Notes under the pieces: model-generated | The model's database searches: none | What the model was told of the DNA's origin: nothing | What the model saw: only the letters and a program-made list of their open reading frames with translations | Shown: positions 8,831 through 17,399 of the stretch, piece by piece | How positions within the stretch are numbered: the first letter of the stretch is position 1 | How the letters are laid out: each line of letters starts with the position of its first letter | Program-made: the position numbers and the translations under genes | Origin: Chloroflexota bacterium | GTDB taxonomy: Bacteria > Chloroflexota > Anaerolineae > Anaerolineales > Villigracilaceae | NCBI GenBank assembly: GCA_013388855.1 | Contig: JACAEM010000034.1 | Coordinates: 1 to 64,000 of the forward strand | DNA length: 64,000 nt | Direction: 5' to 3'

Positions 8831-11053
8831 TCAGCCAGTCTGTGATCCCGGTTTCGCAAGCAGGGTTGCGATGCTTTTCAATTCCAGCCACCACTGTTCC
8901 TTGGGGCGCTGGTGTTCGGCATCGATCATGCGGTCGAAGTCACGCATGTCGTGGAAGTGGATCTGTCCCTTCTCCATGCCGATGAAAGCGCTGTTGTATT
9001 CCTTCTTGTTGCATTGCTCGATCAGGTATTCCAGGCACATGCGCGCCAGCCGCGTTGCCTGCACACGGTCGAACGGCGACGGGTCGCCGCCCTGCTGCAA
9101 ATGCCCAAGGATGGCGGGACGCACATCGAACACATCCCTGCCTTCCTCTTCAAAAAGGGCGCACATGAATTCGGTGGTGTACACGGGGTTGGCATACTCA
9201 TTGCGGATCATCAACCCCAGCCGCTTGCCGGACTGGAATCCGCTCAGAAGTTTTTCCACATCCACTTGCAGGTCGCGCAGTTTGACGCCCTCCTCGTGCA
9301 GATAGACGCGTTCCGCGCCGGTTGCCATCCCGCCCATCAACGCCAGATAGCCGCAGTAATGTCCCATCACCTCCACGACGAAACAGCGCCGCGTCGCCAC
9401 CGCCGATTGTTTGATCTTGTCCACCGCATCCACGATGCTGTTCAACGCCGTATCCGCGCCGATGCTGAACTCGGAACCGGGCAGGTTATTGTTGATGGAG
9501 GCAGGCAGGCAGATCATGGGGATGTTGAAACTCGGGAAGTTCGGGCGCTCCTTCAACATGCCGTAGGCCGCTTCATAGGCGGTCCAGCCGCCGATGATCA
9601 GCAGCGCGTCGATGCGATGGTCTTCGATGGCGCGCGCAATGGCATACAGGTCACGCCCTTTGGGGACGTGGCGCGTCGTTCCCAGCATCGAGCCGCCGCG
9701 TGACGCCCAGCCGCTGACGCTCATCCAGTTCATCTCCTCCATATCCCCGTCGATCAAACCCTCGAACCCGTTGCGGACTCCCAGCATGATGTGCCCCATG
9801 TCGAGCCCCAGGCGGATCGCGGCGCGCCCGGCGGTGTTCATACCCGGGGCAGGCGCCCCCGCGTTCAACACTGCGATGCGGAAACGCTTCTTCGCTGGGT
9901 CAATCGGATGCGGCAGGGCGCGCACCATCGTTTTAAAGGTATTGAAGGCATCCCTGAACGAGGAGCTACGCAGAGACATGGCGCGCTCGTAATCTTTGGC
10001 GTTGATCGCCTCCGCCACCGCCTGCGTCTTGCGCACGCTTTCCATCAGCGGCAGGCGTGTCATGCGGTTGTTGCGGATGCCGATGACCACCGGTTCATCC
10101 TCCGGTTTGGCAGAGAGGATGGTGTTGACCGCCTCATACCCCATCAATGTGCTCAAATTGCGGTCGAAGGCACTGGGGCGTCCGCCGCGCTGGACATGCC
10201 CCAACACGGTCACGCGGACCTCCTCTTCGAGTTTTTCTTCGAGCAGGCGCTGGACATCGCTGGAGCCGATGTAGTTGCCGTTCCGGTCGCGCGCGCCCTC
10301 AGCAAGGATCACGATGCTATCGCGGCGGCCAGCCTTCCGTCCGGCGCGGAGGCGTTCGACCAGCACATCCTGCCAGTTCTCCACATCCGGCGGCGCTTCG
10401 GGGATGAGCACCCAATCCGCGCCGCACGCCAGCGCGCCCATCAGGGCAAGATAGCCGCAGTTGCGTCCCATCACCTTGACGACGAACGTTCGCTGGTGAC
10501 TCGCTGCAGTACTGGTGATGGCGTCCACGGCTTCGGTGATGCGGTGAAGCGCCGAGTCGGTGCCGATGGTCATGTCGGTGCCGGAGAAGTCGTTGTCGAT
10601 CGAGCCGACCAATCCCACAATGGAAAAGTTCGGGTATTTGGCGGCTTCCTCCGCGCTGATTTCGCCCCTTTCCACGAGTTCGGAGATCAGCCCGGGCCAC
10701 TCCTGCCGGAAGATGTTCGCGCCGGTCAGCGAGCCGTCGCCGCCGATGACGATGAGACCGTCGATTCCCGCCTTGACCAGATTTTTCGCCGCCTGCCTGC
10801 GACCATCGCGCGTGCGGAATGCTTCGCATCTCGCCGACCCGATGATGGTCCCGCCCAATTGAAGGATGCCCCCCACCGAATCCCAATCCATCTTGCGGAT
10901 GTAGTCGCCGTCATCCACCAATCCCTGGTAGCCTTCGTAGATCGCGTACACTTCCGCTCCCCTGTCCAACGCCGTGCGGACCACTGCCCGCACCGCGGCA
11001 TTCATGCCCTGTGCGTCGCCGCCACTGGTAAGTATTCCAATTCGTCTTGTCAT
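8831..11053 (-). CDS. Eukaryote-type tandem 6-phosphofructokinase
   Basis: The 740-residue protein contains two PFK domains in tandem, unlike the usual ~320-residue single-domain bacterial PfkA. The N-terminal half keeps active-site motifs: GGDGSLTGA at about 104-112 and GSIDNDFSGTDMTIGTDSAL from about 150, then MGRNCGYLAL and GHVQRGG. The C-terminal half carries the same fold markers (MGHYCGYLALMG, GHLQQGGDPSPFDR) but has GGW where GGD is expected and INNN in place of IDND. It therefore probably lost catalysis and may be regulatory. Motif wording and the closing PKEQWWLELK segment match animal and fungal PFK closely. It should phosphorylate fructose 6-phosphate with ATP; the GGD motif argues for ATP rather than PPi. 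It is a single-gene unit with its own terminator. Confidence 0.92.
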   Translation of the reverse strand: MTRRIGILTSGGDAQGMNAAVRAVVRTALDRGAEVYAIYEGYQGLVDDGDYIRKMDWDSVGGILQLGGTIIGSARCEAFRTRDGRRQAAKNLVKAGIDGLIVIGGDGSLTGANIFRQEWPGLISELVERGEISAEEAAKYPNFSIVGLVGSIDNDFSGTDMTIGTDSALHRITEAVDAITSTAASHQRTFVVKVMGRNCGYLALMGALACGADWVLIPEAPPDVENWQDVLVERLRAGRKAGRRDSIVILAEGARDRNGNYIGSSDVQRLLEEKLEEEVRVTVLGHVQRGGRPSAFDRNLSTLMGYEAVNTILSAKPEDEPVVIGIRNNRMTRLPLMESVRKTQAVAEAINAKDYERAMSLRSSSFRDAFNTFKTMVRALPHPIDPAKKRFRIAVLNAGAPAPGMNTAGRAAIRLGLDMGHIMLGVRNGFEGLIDGDMEEMNWMSVSGWASRGGSMLGTTRHVPKGRDLYAIARAIEDHRIDALLIIGGWTAYEAAYGMLKERPNFPSFNIPMICLPASINNNLPGSEFSIGADTALNSIVDAVDKIKQSAVATRRCFVVEVMGHYCGYLALMGGMATGAERVYLHEEGVKLRDLQVDVEKLLSGFQSGKRLGLMIRNEYANPVYTTEFMCALFEEEGRDVFDVRPAILGHLQQGGDPSPFDRVQATRLARMCLEYLIEQCNKKEYNSAFIGMEKGQIHFHDMRDFDRMIDAEHQRPKEQWWLELKSIATLLAKPGSQTG

Positions 11054-11324
11054 GGTGTCCTGCCGTATCGATATAGTTCAATCTTTTAATTCTACTGCAA
11101 ATAAGTTTGACTTTAACAATAAAACGCGACTGCCAAATGTCACGTTTTGCTGAACGCAGGAGCAGAAACGGTTAGCGGCAGGCGGGATGAGACTTACCGT
11201 CAAGACGGAGAAAACTTCAAGCCACGAAAAAACTCGAAAATGCGAAACTTGCCGAAACGCTGATTCCGAAATGCTATTGATGGATGAAACTCACTGAAAG
11301 ACCGAATTGTAAAATTCTTTCCCG

Positions 11325-11630
11325 TTATTCCCACGATGTATGTTTGAACATATAGAGAAGTAATAGATAAACCTGGATTAGGTAGCCGAATGCCCCAAAT
11401 AGGGCGCCACCGAAATAAACAAGTGATGAATTCACTTTGACAGGGATCAGCCTTGACAAGAGATCAGCCAGAAACCCTATCCCACATCCTACCAGTAAGC
11501 TCAGAAGATACCAGGCGACTAGCCCAGACCACCCGAATAGATCAAATTTAAACATTTGCGAGTGAAATAAAGAGATAATCAAACCGGTAATCGCCCCGGC
11601 AAGAAGACCTTTCCTCGTTACAGGTCGCAT
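11325..11630 (-). CDS. Small membrane protein, unknown function
   Basis: The 101-residue product has about three hydrophobic helices (LLAGAITGLIISLF, LVAWYLLSLLVGCGIGFLADLL, FGGALFGAFGYLIQVYLLLLYMF) with Gly-rich packing motifs. I recognise no family. It stands alone between the PFK gene and the phosphodiesterase gene. The gap 11054-11324 shows no convincing gene; it must carry the PFK promoter. Confidence 0.5.
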   Translation of the reverse strand: MRPVTRKGLLAGAITGLIISLFHSQMFKFDLFGWSGLVAWYLLSLLVGCGIGFLADLLSRLIPVKVNSSLVYFGGALFGAFGYLIQVYLLLLYMFKHTSWE

Positions 11631-11745
11631 GATCTCAACCTCACAAACTATGTATCCTGGATAGATTCCTCATCCTAAACGCTCAACTAGAAATAGATGA
11701 TCAAAAGTGCGAACTCAATTTCCCTGACCACTTTACACCCAAAAA

Positions 11746-12756
11746 TCATTCGCACGCCGCGGACTGACGTTCCACGGGCAAGCCGAAGGCTTCATACACT
11801 GGCACACCGTCCCATTCGGCGGGGATGGGCAGACCCAGCGCGAAGGCGGCGGTGGCGGCAGTATCCATCGTATGGACCGGGATCGTGAGCTGCCTTGGCT
11901 GGATACCCGCGCCCGCCGCGATCCACGGGATGGTCATATCTTCGGGCAGGCTGGAACCGTGGGTGGTCCCATGCCCGCCGTGGTCGGCGGTGACGATGAT
12001 CAGCGTTTCTTCGCGCAAGCCTCGGGCGGATAACTCGGCAAGAATATTTCCCAGTGCCTCATCCGCCCGGAAAATGACGCTCAATTGCTGAGACGAAAGC
12101 CAGCCATATTCATGTCCCATCCAATCGGGGGTGGGAAAATGGACGAAGAGCAGGCGAAAGTCCTGCGGAAAGTTCGCGATCAATTCCCCGGCGATAACCA
12201 GGTCGCGGTCGTTGATGAAAACAAACTGGTCCGTGCTGGCGGGTTCGGTGATCTGACGCAGTTTTTCCTTGCCCACGTACATCACCGTCTGCATCCCGGC
12301 GGCATGGGCGAGATCGAACAGGTCGGTGCCGCGGGCATATCCCAGCAGAGGCAGATAATCGTTCCAATTCACACCATGCTTCGACGGACATATGCCGGTC
12401 AACATGGAGGAGTGGGCAGGCAGGGTGGCGCTGGGATGAATCGTCTGTGCGGCAAGCGTGTATGCCGAACCCGCCATGAGCGCCTGCAAGTTTGGCATGG
12501 GCGCCAGCGCGATGGCGTCGGGGCGGAGTCCATCCATGGACAGGATCAGTACGCGGCGTGCGAACGGAAGCGGTGCCGGTGTGATGGTGGGAACGAAAGT
12601 CGGAGCCCCGGTCGCAGTGGCGGTCGGAGGAAAAGTCGCAGTGAATGGAAATGTCGTAGCCGGAGGAGCGGGCGGCGGCGCGGCAAACTCCGGCACCTTA
12701 CACGCCAGCAATAGAAGTACAAGACCGATTAGGAAGCGGTTTTGACGCGTTCTCAT
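11746..12756 (-). CDS. Type I phosphodiesterase/nucleotide pyrophosphatase-family lipoprotein
   Basis: With the start at 12756 the product is 336 residues. It begins MRTRQNRFLIGLVLLLLAC, a lipoprotein signal with the acylated Cys near 19, then a Pro/Thr-rich linker. The alkaline-phosphatase-superfamily core shows a metal site at LSMDGLRPDAI, the nucleophile region ATLPAHSSMLTG, and the late metal-binding motif VTADHGGHG. Such enzymes hydrolyse phosphodiester or pyrophosphate bonds outside the membrane; the substrate is not evident. I reject the longer 412-residue track ORF because its N-terminus translates the upstream gene out of frame. The ATG overlaps the upstream stop (ATGA), so the pair is probably translationally coupled. 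Confidence 0.8.
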   Translation of the reverse strand: MRTRQNRFLIGLVLLLLACKVPEFAAPPPAPPATTFPFTATFPPTATATGAPTFVPTITPAPLPFARRVLILSMDGLRPDAIALAPMPNLQALMAGSAYTLAAQTIHPSATLPAHSSMLTGICPSKHGVNWNDYLPLLGYARGTDLFDLAHAAGMQTVMYVGKEKLRQITEPASTDQFVFINDRDLVIAGELIANFPQDFRLLFVHFPTPDWMGHEYGWLSSQQLSVIFRADEALGNILAELSARGLREETLIIVTADHGGHGTTHGSSLPEDMTIPWIAAGAGIQPRQLTIPVHTMDTAATAAFALGLPIPAEWDGVPVYEAFGLPVERQSAACE

Positions 12757-13205
12757 GCATCCCCCACTTCGACCTCGTCGGAATCGACCACCACATCGAG
12801 TTCGTCGCCGTACTGTATGCCGGGAATTTCCATCGCGATGACTTCGATCAGGGAGGGGTTTTGAAAATTTCGCTTTTTCGTTTCGGGGTGCGGGTAATAC
12901 ACCCAGCCTTCGTATTCGGCGCCTTTGTAGATTACCTTGCAGTGCGAGAAGGAAAATGTCTCCGGCGGATGCAGGTCGGTCCATTCCACGTGTGGAAACG
13001 TGTAGCGCGGCTTGACCATCTTGAAGGTGTGCGGGGAAATATCCACGTTCAGCGAGCCGTTGAAATAACCGCTCAGGTCAAGTCCGCGTGCAGCGAAGAG
13101 TGGTAGCTGGCGGCTAAGCGCTCCGTAGGGGTAATCCGCCGAGGGTCCGGAGGCGACGCGGTAGCCTCGGGCGAGTCGTCCGTGAAGAAGAGTCCATTTT
13201 GTCAT
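12753..13205 (-). CDS. DUF120-like (CTP-dependent riboflavin-kinase-like) protein
   Basis: The 150-residue protein opens with HGRLARGYRVASG and later has GYFNGSLNVDI and IEVIAMEIPGIQYGDELDV. These echo the archaeal riboflavin kinase/DUF120 pattern (Gly-rich start, PGTLNV-like loop, EVIAP-like strand and DGD-like end). The match is approximate, and the NGSLNVDI loop replaces the usual PGTLNV, so enzyme activity is uncertain. It is the first gene of a two-gene operon with the phosphodiesterase lipoprotein (four-base overlap), which hints at nucleotide or flavin-linked phosphate chemistry, but that is speculation. Confidence 0.5.
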   Translation of the reverse strand: MTKWTLLHGRLARGYRVASGPSADYPYGALSRQLPLFAARGLDLSGYFNGSLNVDISPHTFKMVKPRYTFPHVEWTDLHPPETFSFSHCKVIYKGAEYEGWVYYPHPETKKRNFQNPSLIEVIAMEIPGIQYGDELDVVVDSDEVEVGDA

Positions 13206-13224
13206 GGTGAAATTGTACTGTACG

Positions 13225-13325
13225 TCCTCCGGCCTTGCGAGCCGGAACGCAAACTAATCCCACGACACGAAGTATGAAATTGCTTTGTCGTGGCGCAAAG
13301 CACCCCCCTCGCAATGACATAATAG
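13225..13325. repeat. Dispersed intergenic repeat derivative
   Basis: Read on the minus strand this contains TGTCATTGCGAGGGGGGTGC and GACAAAGCAATTTC, resembling the widespread interspersed repeats of the GTCATTGCGAG...AAGCAAT kind. It occupies the gap between the DUF120-like gene and glnA. Copies elsewhere in the genome would confirm it. Confidence 0.4.
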
Positions 13326-13387
13326 AGGGTGATTTGTGATGCTCTCTGCAAGGATGAAACACACTTATCCCCGCTCCCCCTCCGTGC

Positions 13388-13393
13388 TATGGT
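13388..13393 (+). promoter_or_regulatory. Possible extended -10 of glnA
   Basis: TGcTATGGT lies about 37 bases before the glnA ATG. I see no clear -35 box and no obvious NtrC-type site. This is tentative. Confidence 0.3.
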
Positions 13394-13429
13394 TGGATTG
13401 AATTTACCCATTCCCTTACGGAGAAGTCC

Positions 13430-14854
13430 ATGTTTGAACATTTCGATCAGGCAAAAAAATATATCGTTGACAAGGGGGTTGAAGTCATCGATTTGAAGTT
13501 CTGCGACCTGTGGGGACGCTGGCATCACCTGACCATTCCCTCCAGCCAGTTCGAGCCGAAGTTGATGGAGGAGGGCATCGGTTTCGACGGCTCCTCGGTA
13601 GGACTCAAATCGGTCAAAGCCGGGGATATGGTGCTGGTGCCCGACCTCGCCACCGGTTTCCTCGATCCATTCTGGGAGACGGTCACGCTCAGTTTCATCT
13701 GCCGCACCCTCGAAGCGGATACGCACGAGATTTTCGCCAACGACCCGCGCAACATCGCCGTCCGTGCCGAGGCGTACATGAAGTCTACAGGCATTGCCGA
13801 CGAAAGCCGCTGGGGACCGGAGTTTGAGTTCTACCTCTTCGACAGCATCAGCTACGAGAATGGCGTCAACCGCTCAGGGTATGCCATCGAAAGCGGCGAA
13901 GCGGACTGGAACAGCAACGCCGGCGGCGGGCACGGGCATTACATCCCATTGCATGGCGGCTATCATGCCATCCCACCCAAGGACGCGTTGTACAAAATTC
14001 GCACGCGCATGATGAGTCACTTGGAAAGGATGGGCGTGCCGGTCAAATATCACCATCACGAGGTCGGCGGACCCGGTCAATGCGAGATCGAAACGCCCAT
14101 GATGGGACTGGTCCAGGCGGGCGATGCCACCATGATTATCAAGTACGTCACCAAGATGACCGCCCACGAAAACGGACAGACCGTCACCTTCATGCCCAAG
14201 CCGTTGTTCGGCGAAGCGGGGAGTGGTATGCACTTCCATCAACACCTATTCAAGAATCACAGGAATGTTTTTTATGATGCCGAGGGTTACGGCTGTTTGA
14301 GCAGAGAAGCGCTCTACTATATCGGCGGTCTGCTCAAACATGGTGCGGCATTGCTTGCAATCACCAACCCATCCACGAATTCCTATCGTCGCCTTGTGCC
14401 GGGCTACGAAGCGCCGGTCAATGCGTTCTTCTCGCTCGGCAATCGCAGCGCCGCCGTGCGCATCCCGAAATATGCCACCCAGCCCGACACCGCCCGTATG
14501 GAGTTCCGCCCGCCCGATGCGACGGGCAATGTCTATCTCATGCTCGCCGCGCAGTTGATGGCGGGACTCGACGGGATCCAGAATCAGATCGATCCAACGG
14601 AAGCAGGCTTCGGTCCGTTCGATGCGAATATCTTCTCCTGGAGCGACGAACAGCGTTCGAAGATCAAGCCATTACCGTCATCCCTCAATATGGCGTTGTC
14701 CGCGCTGGAGGAGGATCACGACTTCCTCACCGCAGGTGGAGTCTTCAGCGAAGAGATGCTCACGCAATGGGTCGAGCATAAACGCCAGTCGGAATATTTC
14801 GCGGTGCGCAATCGACCGCATCCGTATGAAATGAGCTTGTATTTTGATGTGTAG
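13430..14854 (+). CDS. glnA: Glutamine synthetase, type I
   Basis: The 474-residue enzyme condenses glutamate and ammonia with ATP hydrolysis to form glutamine. Visible motifs include GFDGSS (about residue 50), WGPEFEF, the HHHEVGGPGQCEIE metal/glutamate site, GSGMHFHQHL, the ATP-binding NPSTNSYRRLVPGYEAPV block, and SAAVRIP. I do not see the NLYDLP-type adenylylation tyrosine near the C-terminus; the region reads KPLPSSLNMALSAL. This suggests the non-adenylylated GSI-alpha group. GGAGAA precedes the ATG and a strong terminator follows, so the gene is monocistronic. Confidence 0.95.
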   Translation: MFEHFDQAKKYIVDKGVEVIDLKFCDLWGRWHHLTIPSSQFEPKLMEEGIGFDGSSVGLKSVKAGDMVLVPDLATGFLDPFWETVTLSFICRTLEADTHEIFANDPRNIAVRAEAYMKSTGIADESRWGPEFEFYLFDSISYENGVNRSGYAIESGEADWNSNAGGGHGHYIPLHGGYHAIPPKDALYKIRTRMMSHLERMGVPVKYHHHEVGGPGQCEIETPMMGLVQAGDATMIIKYVTKMTAHENGQTVTFMPKPLFGEAGSGMHFHQHLFKNHRNVFYDAEGYGCLSREALYYIGGLLKHGAALLAITNPSTNSYRRLVPGYEAPVNAFFSLGNRSAAVRIPKYATQPDTARMEFRPPDATGNVYLMLAAQLMAGLDGIQNQIDPTEAGFGPFDANIFSWSDEQRSKIKPLPSSLNMALSALEEDHDFLTAGGVFSEEMLTQWVEHKRQSEYFAVRNRPHPYEMSLYFDV

Positions 14855-14861
14855 AAATAAA

Positions 14862-14885
14862 GAACTCCGGTTTCAGCCGGAGTTC
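14862..14885 (+). terminator. glnA terminator
   Basis: GAACTCCGG-tttcag-CCGGAGTTC is followed by TTCTTTCATTTTT. It lies just after the glnA stop and before the convergent HAAS gene. Confidence 0.85.
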
Positions 14886-14896
14886 TTCTTTCATTT

Positions 14897-15913
14897 TTAC
14901 TTTATCACCGGGTACGGCGATTTGGCTCTAACATTGAGCAACTGTATGAGGTTTTTGATGACCTCAACCGATGTGGCGATCACAACGATCACGATGATGA
15001 TGGTCGGCACAACGCTGAATAGTCGAGCCAGTGTATCGGCGGCTTCCGTGATTCCCAGAGCCCGGAGCGATTCAGACGAGATGGCGAAGACACCGGGAGT
15101 CCGCAGGATGATGATTGCCAGTACCATTCCAGCGAGATCAATCATGATATCAAGGATGCGTGTGATGGGTTTCCAATCCCGCTGCCCCAGCAGAAAGACA
15201 TTGAAAGCGATCTGGATCAGACCCATTACGTTGATCCACGGCAGGAAGCGGAAGAACACATCGGTCAAGATGGGGATGGTGGACCAGTTACCGTCGTTCG
15301 AAAAACCGATCACGAACAGGTTCGGATACAGGTTGAGCACGACCAATCCCAGCACCGTGAAAATGATGGTGGCAATGGCATCAGCTCGCTTGATCTGGTC
15401 CGGGTCGGGTTCCGCTTGCAATTCTTTCGGGTCCCAATCCTTGATCTCCTTTTCGAACTCATCAACGACCTTTGTCCGTTCGAGGATCGCAAAGACCAGC
15501 ACGATATTTCCGAATGCCGCGATCAACCCGCCTAGCAGACCAGTGAACCACTCACCCACAGTAGACGCAAACTCCGGACCGGACAGCCCTACTTTGCTCA
15601 AGTTCACGCCAAGCCCAATGAAGGAAGCTCCGATCACTACAGCGAACACGATGCGCAGGATCATCTCGAACATCGGGAACATGCGTGGACCGATCAGATA
15701 CGGATGAGGTTTGTACGTGGCAGCGACTTCACGCGGCGCGCCGTATTCCTTCAACAACGCCATTACTGTCGCTTCATCTGCCGGACCCTTGCCTTGAGTC
15801 CGCTCCTCGAGCATATCTTCCAGCGTCGAGCGGATCTCGGCTTCGATATCGGCACGGTTCTTGCGCGGCAGGTGCTTGCCGACTTCAGCGATATATTTAT
15901 CAATCAGGTTCAT
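14897..15913 (-). CDS. HAAS-domain polytopic membrane protein (second paralog)
   Basis: The 338-residue protein starts MNLIDKYIAEVGKHLPRKNR, an alpha-helical HAAS/DUF1700-type signalling domain of about 85 residues. Several transmembrane helices follow (for example IVFAVVIGASFIGLGVNL, IIVIVVIATSVEVI). It closely resembles the neighbouring 15929-16939 product at the N-terminus, and both share a YLIGP segment before the first helix, so they are tandem duplicates that diverged in the membrane part. Modules of PadR plus HAAS membrane proteins are widespread and thought to sense membrane state; the exact role is unknown. It is the third gene of the PadR operon. Confidence 0.75.
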   Translation of the reverse strand: MNLIDKYIAEVGKHLPRKNRADIEAEIRSTLEDMLEERTQGKGPADEATVMALLKEYGAPREVAATYKPHPYLIGPRMFPMFEMILRIVFAVVIGASFIGLGVNLSKVGLSGPEFASTVGEWFTGLLGGLIAAFGNIVLVFAILERTKVVDEFEKEIKDWDPKELQAEPDPDQIKRADAIATIIFTVLGLVVLNLYPNLFVIGFSNDGNWSTIPILTDVFFRFLPWINVMGLIQIAFNVFLLGQRDWKPITRILDIMIDLAGMVLAIIILRTPGVFAISSESLRALGITEAADTLARLFSVVPTIIIVIVVIATSVEVIKNLIQLLNVRAKSPYPVIK

Positions 15914-15928
15914 TTCATCCTCCTTACA

Positions 15929-16939
15929 TTACGAAACATTCTTATTAGCGACAACCAATTCTGGTTGTTCATTGAGTTTTCTTGCCATCCGAATGGAGTT
16001 GACCATATCCCATATCAGGATGCCCACGATGATGGCGGCAGTGATGTTCACTGACCACACAGACCACGTTGACACATCTCTCAATCTTGCGATCTGTTCA
16101 GGGTCGAGTGTCCTCAGAAATTCAGGGTTAATCACCTGCTGCGTGGTCACCAGTGCCACGATGTAAATGATCGAACCCAGGCACAGGATCACATTCGTGG
16201 CGGTGAGCGCGGGAGTCCATTTACCGATCTTCAACTTGAATACATCATGGATCAGATTCAGCACCATCAACACAAGGAAGACGGGCAGCCACACATTCCA
16301 CAATTCGGGGTTGATGAACAGCACGTTATCGAGATCACCTTGCAGCCAGCTCTGAACGACAGGCATGACGACCCACAACAGTACGAAGAGATCCATGATG
16401 ATATCTGTCATCGCCTCGCCAACGCTGATCTGACGCTTTCCGGCAAATTCGGGTAACTGGGCAACAGTCCATTTCTGGGGATGGCGTTCGATCGCTTCGC
16501 CGGGGACTTCATCCGAGCGTTCCAGCAGAATGAAAACGACCGTGATCCAGAAAAATATCTGCAAGCCAACTTCGAACGCGCCTCCGAAGGCATTGCCAAG
16601 CGCATCGACAAAATCCAGCGGTTCCTTTGCCAGCGTAAGAATAAACGTCACCGCGGCGAAGATCGGGAGCACGATGTACAGCACGCGTTGAAGCGTCTGG
16701 AGGTAGACCTCATACCAACCCGGACCGATCAAGTACCGCTTGGGAGGCGCATATTTGGCAGCGAGCGATTTCGGGTCACCAAGTTCTTCGAGCGTTTCCA
16801 CGATCACTTTTTCATCGTGCCCGCCGCGCTCCTCAAGCATATCCTCCACCATCGAGCGGATCTCGGCCTCAATATCCGTCCGGTTCTTCTCCGGCAGGTG
16901 CCTGCCGACTTCTGCAATATATCTATCGATAAGATTCAT
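15929..16939 (-). CDS. HAAS-domain polytopic membrane protein (first paralog)
   Basis: The 336-residue protein has the same N-terminal domain as its downstream neighbour (MNLIDRYIAEVGRHLPEKNR, then IEAEIRSMVEDMLEE) and then about six hydrophobic helices, including VLYIVLPIFAAVTFILTLA, IFFWITVVFILLE and IIVGILIWDMV. Its start lies 15 bases after the PadR gene stop, with GGAGTGAG as ribosome-binding site. Co-transcription with PadR suggests that its level is set by the regulator. Confidence 0.75.
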   Translation of the reverse strand: MNLIDRYIAEVGRHLPEKNRTDIEAEIRSMVEDMLEERGGHDEKVIVETLEELGDPKSLAAKYAPPKRYLIGPGWYEVYLQTLQRVLYIVLPIFAAVTFILTLAKEPLDFVDALGNAFGGAFEVGLQIFFWITVVFILLERSDEVPGEAIERHPQKWTVAQLPEFAGKRQISVGEAMTDIIMDLFVLLWVVMPVVQSWLQGDLDNVLFINPELWNVWLPVFLVLMVLNLIHDVFKLKIGKWTPALTATNVILCLGSIIYIVALVTTQQVINPEFLRTLDPEQIARLRDVSTWSVWSVNITAAIIVGILIWDMVNSIRMARKLNEQPELVVANKNVS

Positions 16940-16954
16940 CTCTCACTCCTTGCA

Positions 16955-17287
16955 CTATGACAACATCTCGGACATGGTCTCCGCCATCGTGGACCATTCC
17001 TTTTTCAACTTTGCCAGCACCGCCTTGCCCTGCGGGCTGATGACGTAATACCGGCGCGGACGGGCTTCGTCCACGATGCGCCAGTCGGACTGTAACAGTC
17101 CCTGCGACTCGAGCCGGCGGAGCAGGGGATAGAGCGTGCTTTGATCAATCTCCATGCCCTGCTCGGAGAGCGCCTTGAGCAGGGAGTAGCCATACTGCTC
17201 CTCACTCAACTGGCTCAGCACCGCCAGAGACAAAACGCCGCGCCGCAGTTCCAACAACATGTTTTGCAGGATTTCATCATTTTCCAT
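16955..17287 (-). CDS. PadR-family transcriptional regulator
   Basis: The 110-residue protein is a compact winged-helix PadR: LLELRRGVLSLAVLSQL, then YGYSLLKAL, the recognition region IDQSTLYPLLRRLESQGLL, and the wing RRYYVISPQGK. Proteins of this subfamily are usually autorepressors that also control the membrane genes next to them. Consistent with that, an inverted repeat sits between the -35 and -10 of its own promoter. It is the first gene of an operon with the two HAAS proteins. Confidence 0.9.
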   Translation of the reverse strand: MENDEILQNMLLELRRGVLSLAVLSQLSEEQYGYSLLKALSEQGMEIDQSTLYPLLRRLESQGLLQSDWRIVDEARPRRYYVISPQGKAVLAKLKKEWSTMAETMSEMLS

Positions 17288-17306
17288 GGGTCACCTTACG
17301 GCTCAC

Positions 17307-17335
17307 ATAATACTATATATCATACAGTATGTCAA
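17307..17335 (-). promoter_or_regulatory. PadR operon promoter with operator in the spacer
   Basis: On the minus strand TTGACA (17335-17330), a 17-base spacer and TATTAT (17312-17307) form a near-consensus sigma-70 promoter. The spacer and box edges contain the imperfect palindrome ATACT-N11-AGTAT (17310-17330). That is the expected place for an autorepressor operator. The palindrome is seen; binding by PadR is inferred. Confidence 0.7.
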
Positions 17336-17358
17336 GGGTAAAAGTATAGGATGACAAA

Positions 17359-17389
17359 ACGTCCCGAAGGCTCAAAACCTTCGGGACGT
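17359..17389 (-). terminator. Terminator of the hutU transcript
   Basis: ACGTCCCGAAGG and CCTTCGGGACGT pair perfectly around a seven-base loop. On the minus strand TTTTGT follows. It ends the hutU unit just before the PadR promoter. Confidence 0.8.
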
Positions 17390-17399
17390 GATAGCAAGT

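Noticed and set aside
9791-11089. 432-residue plus-strand ORF opposite the PFK gene
   Set aside because: It is an antisense shadow of a GC-rich gene. The PFK frame has full family motifs and this one has none.
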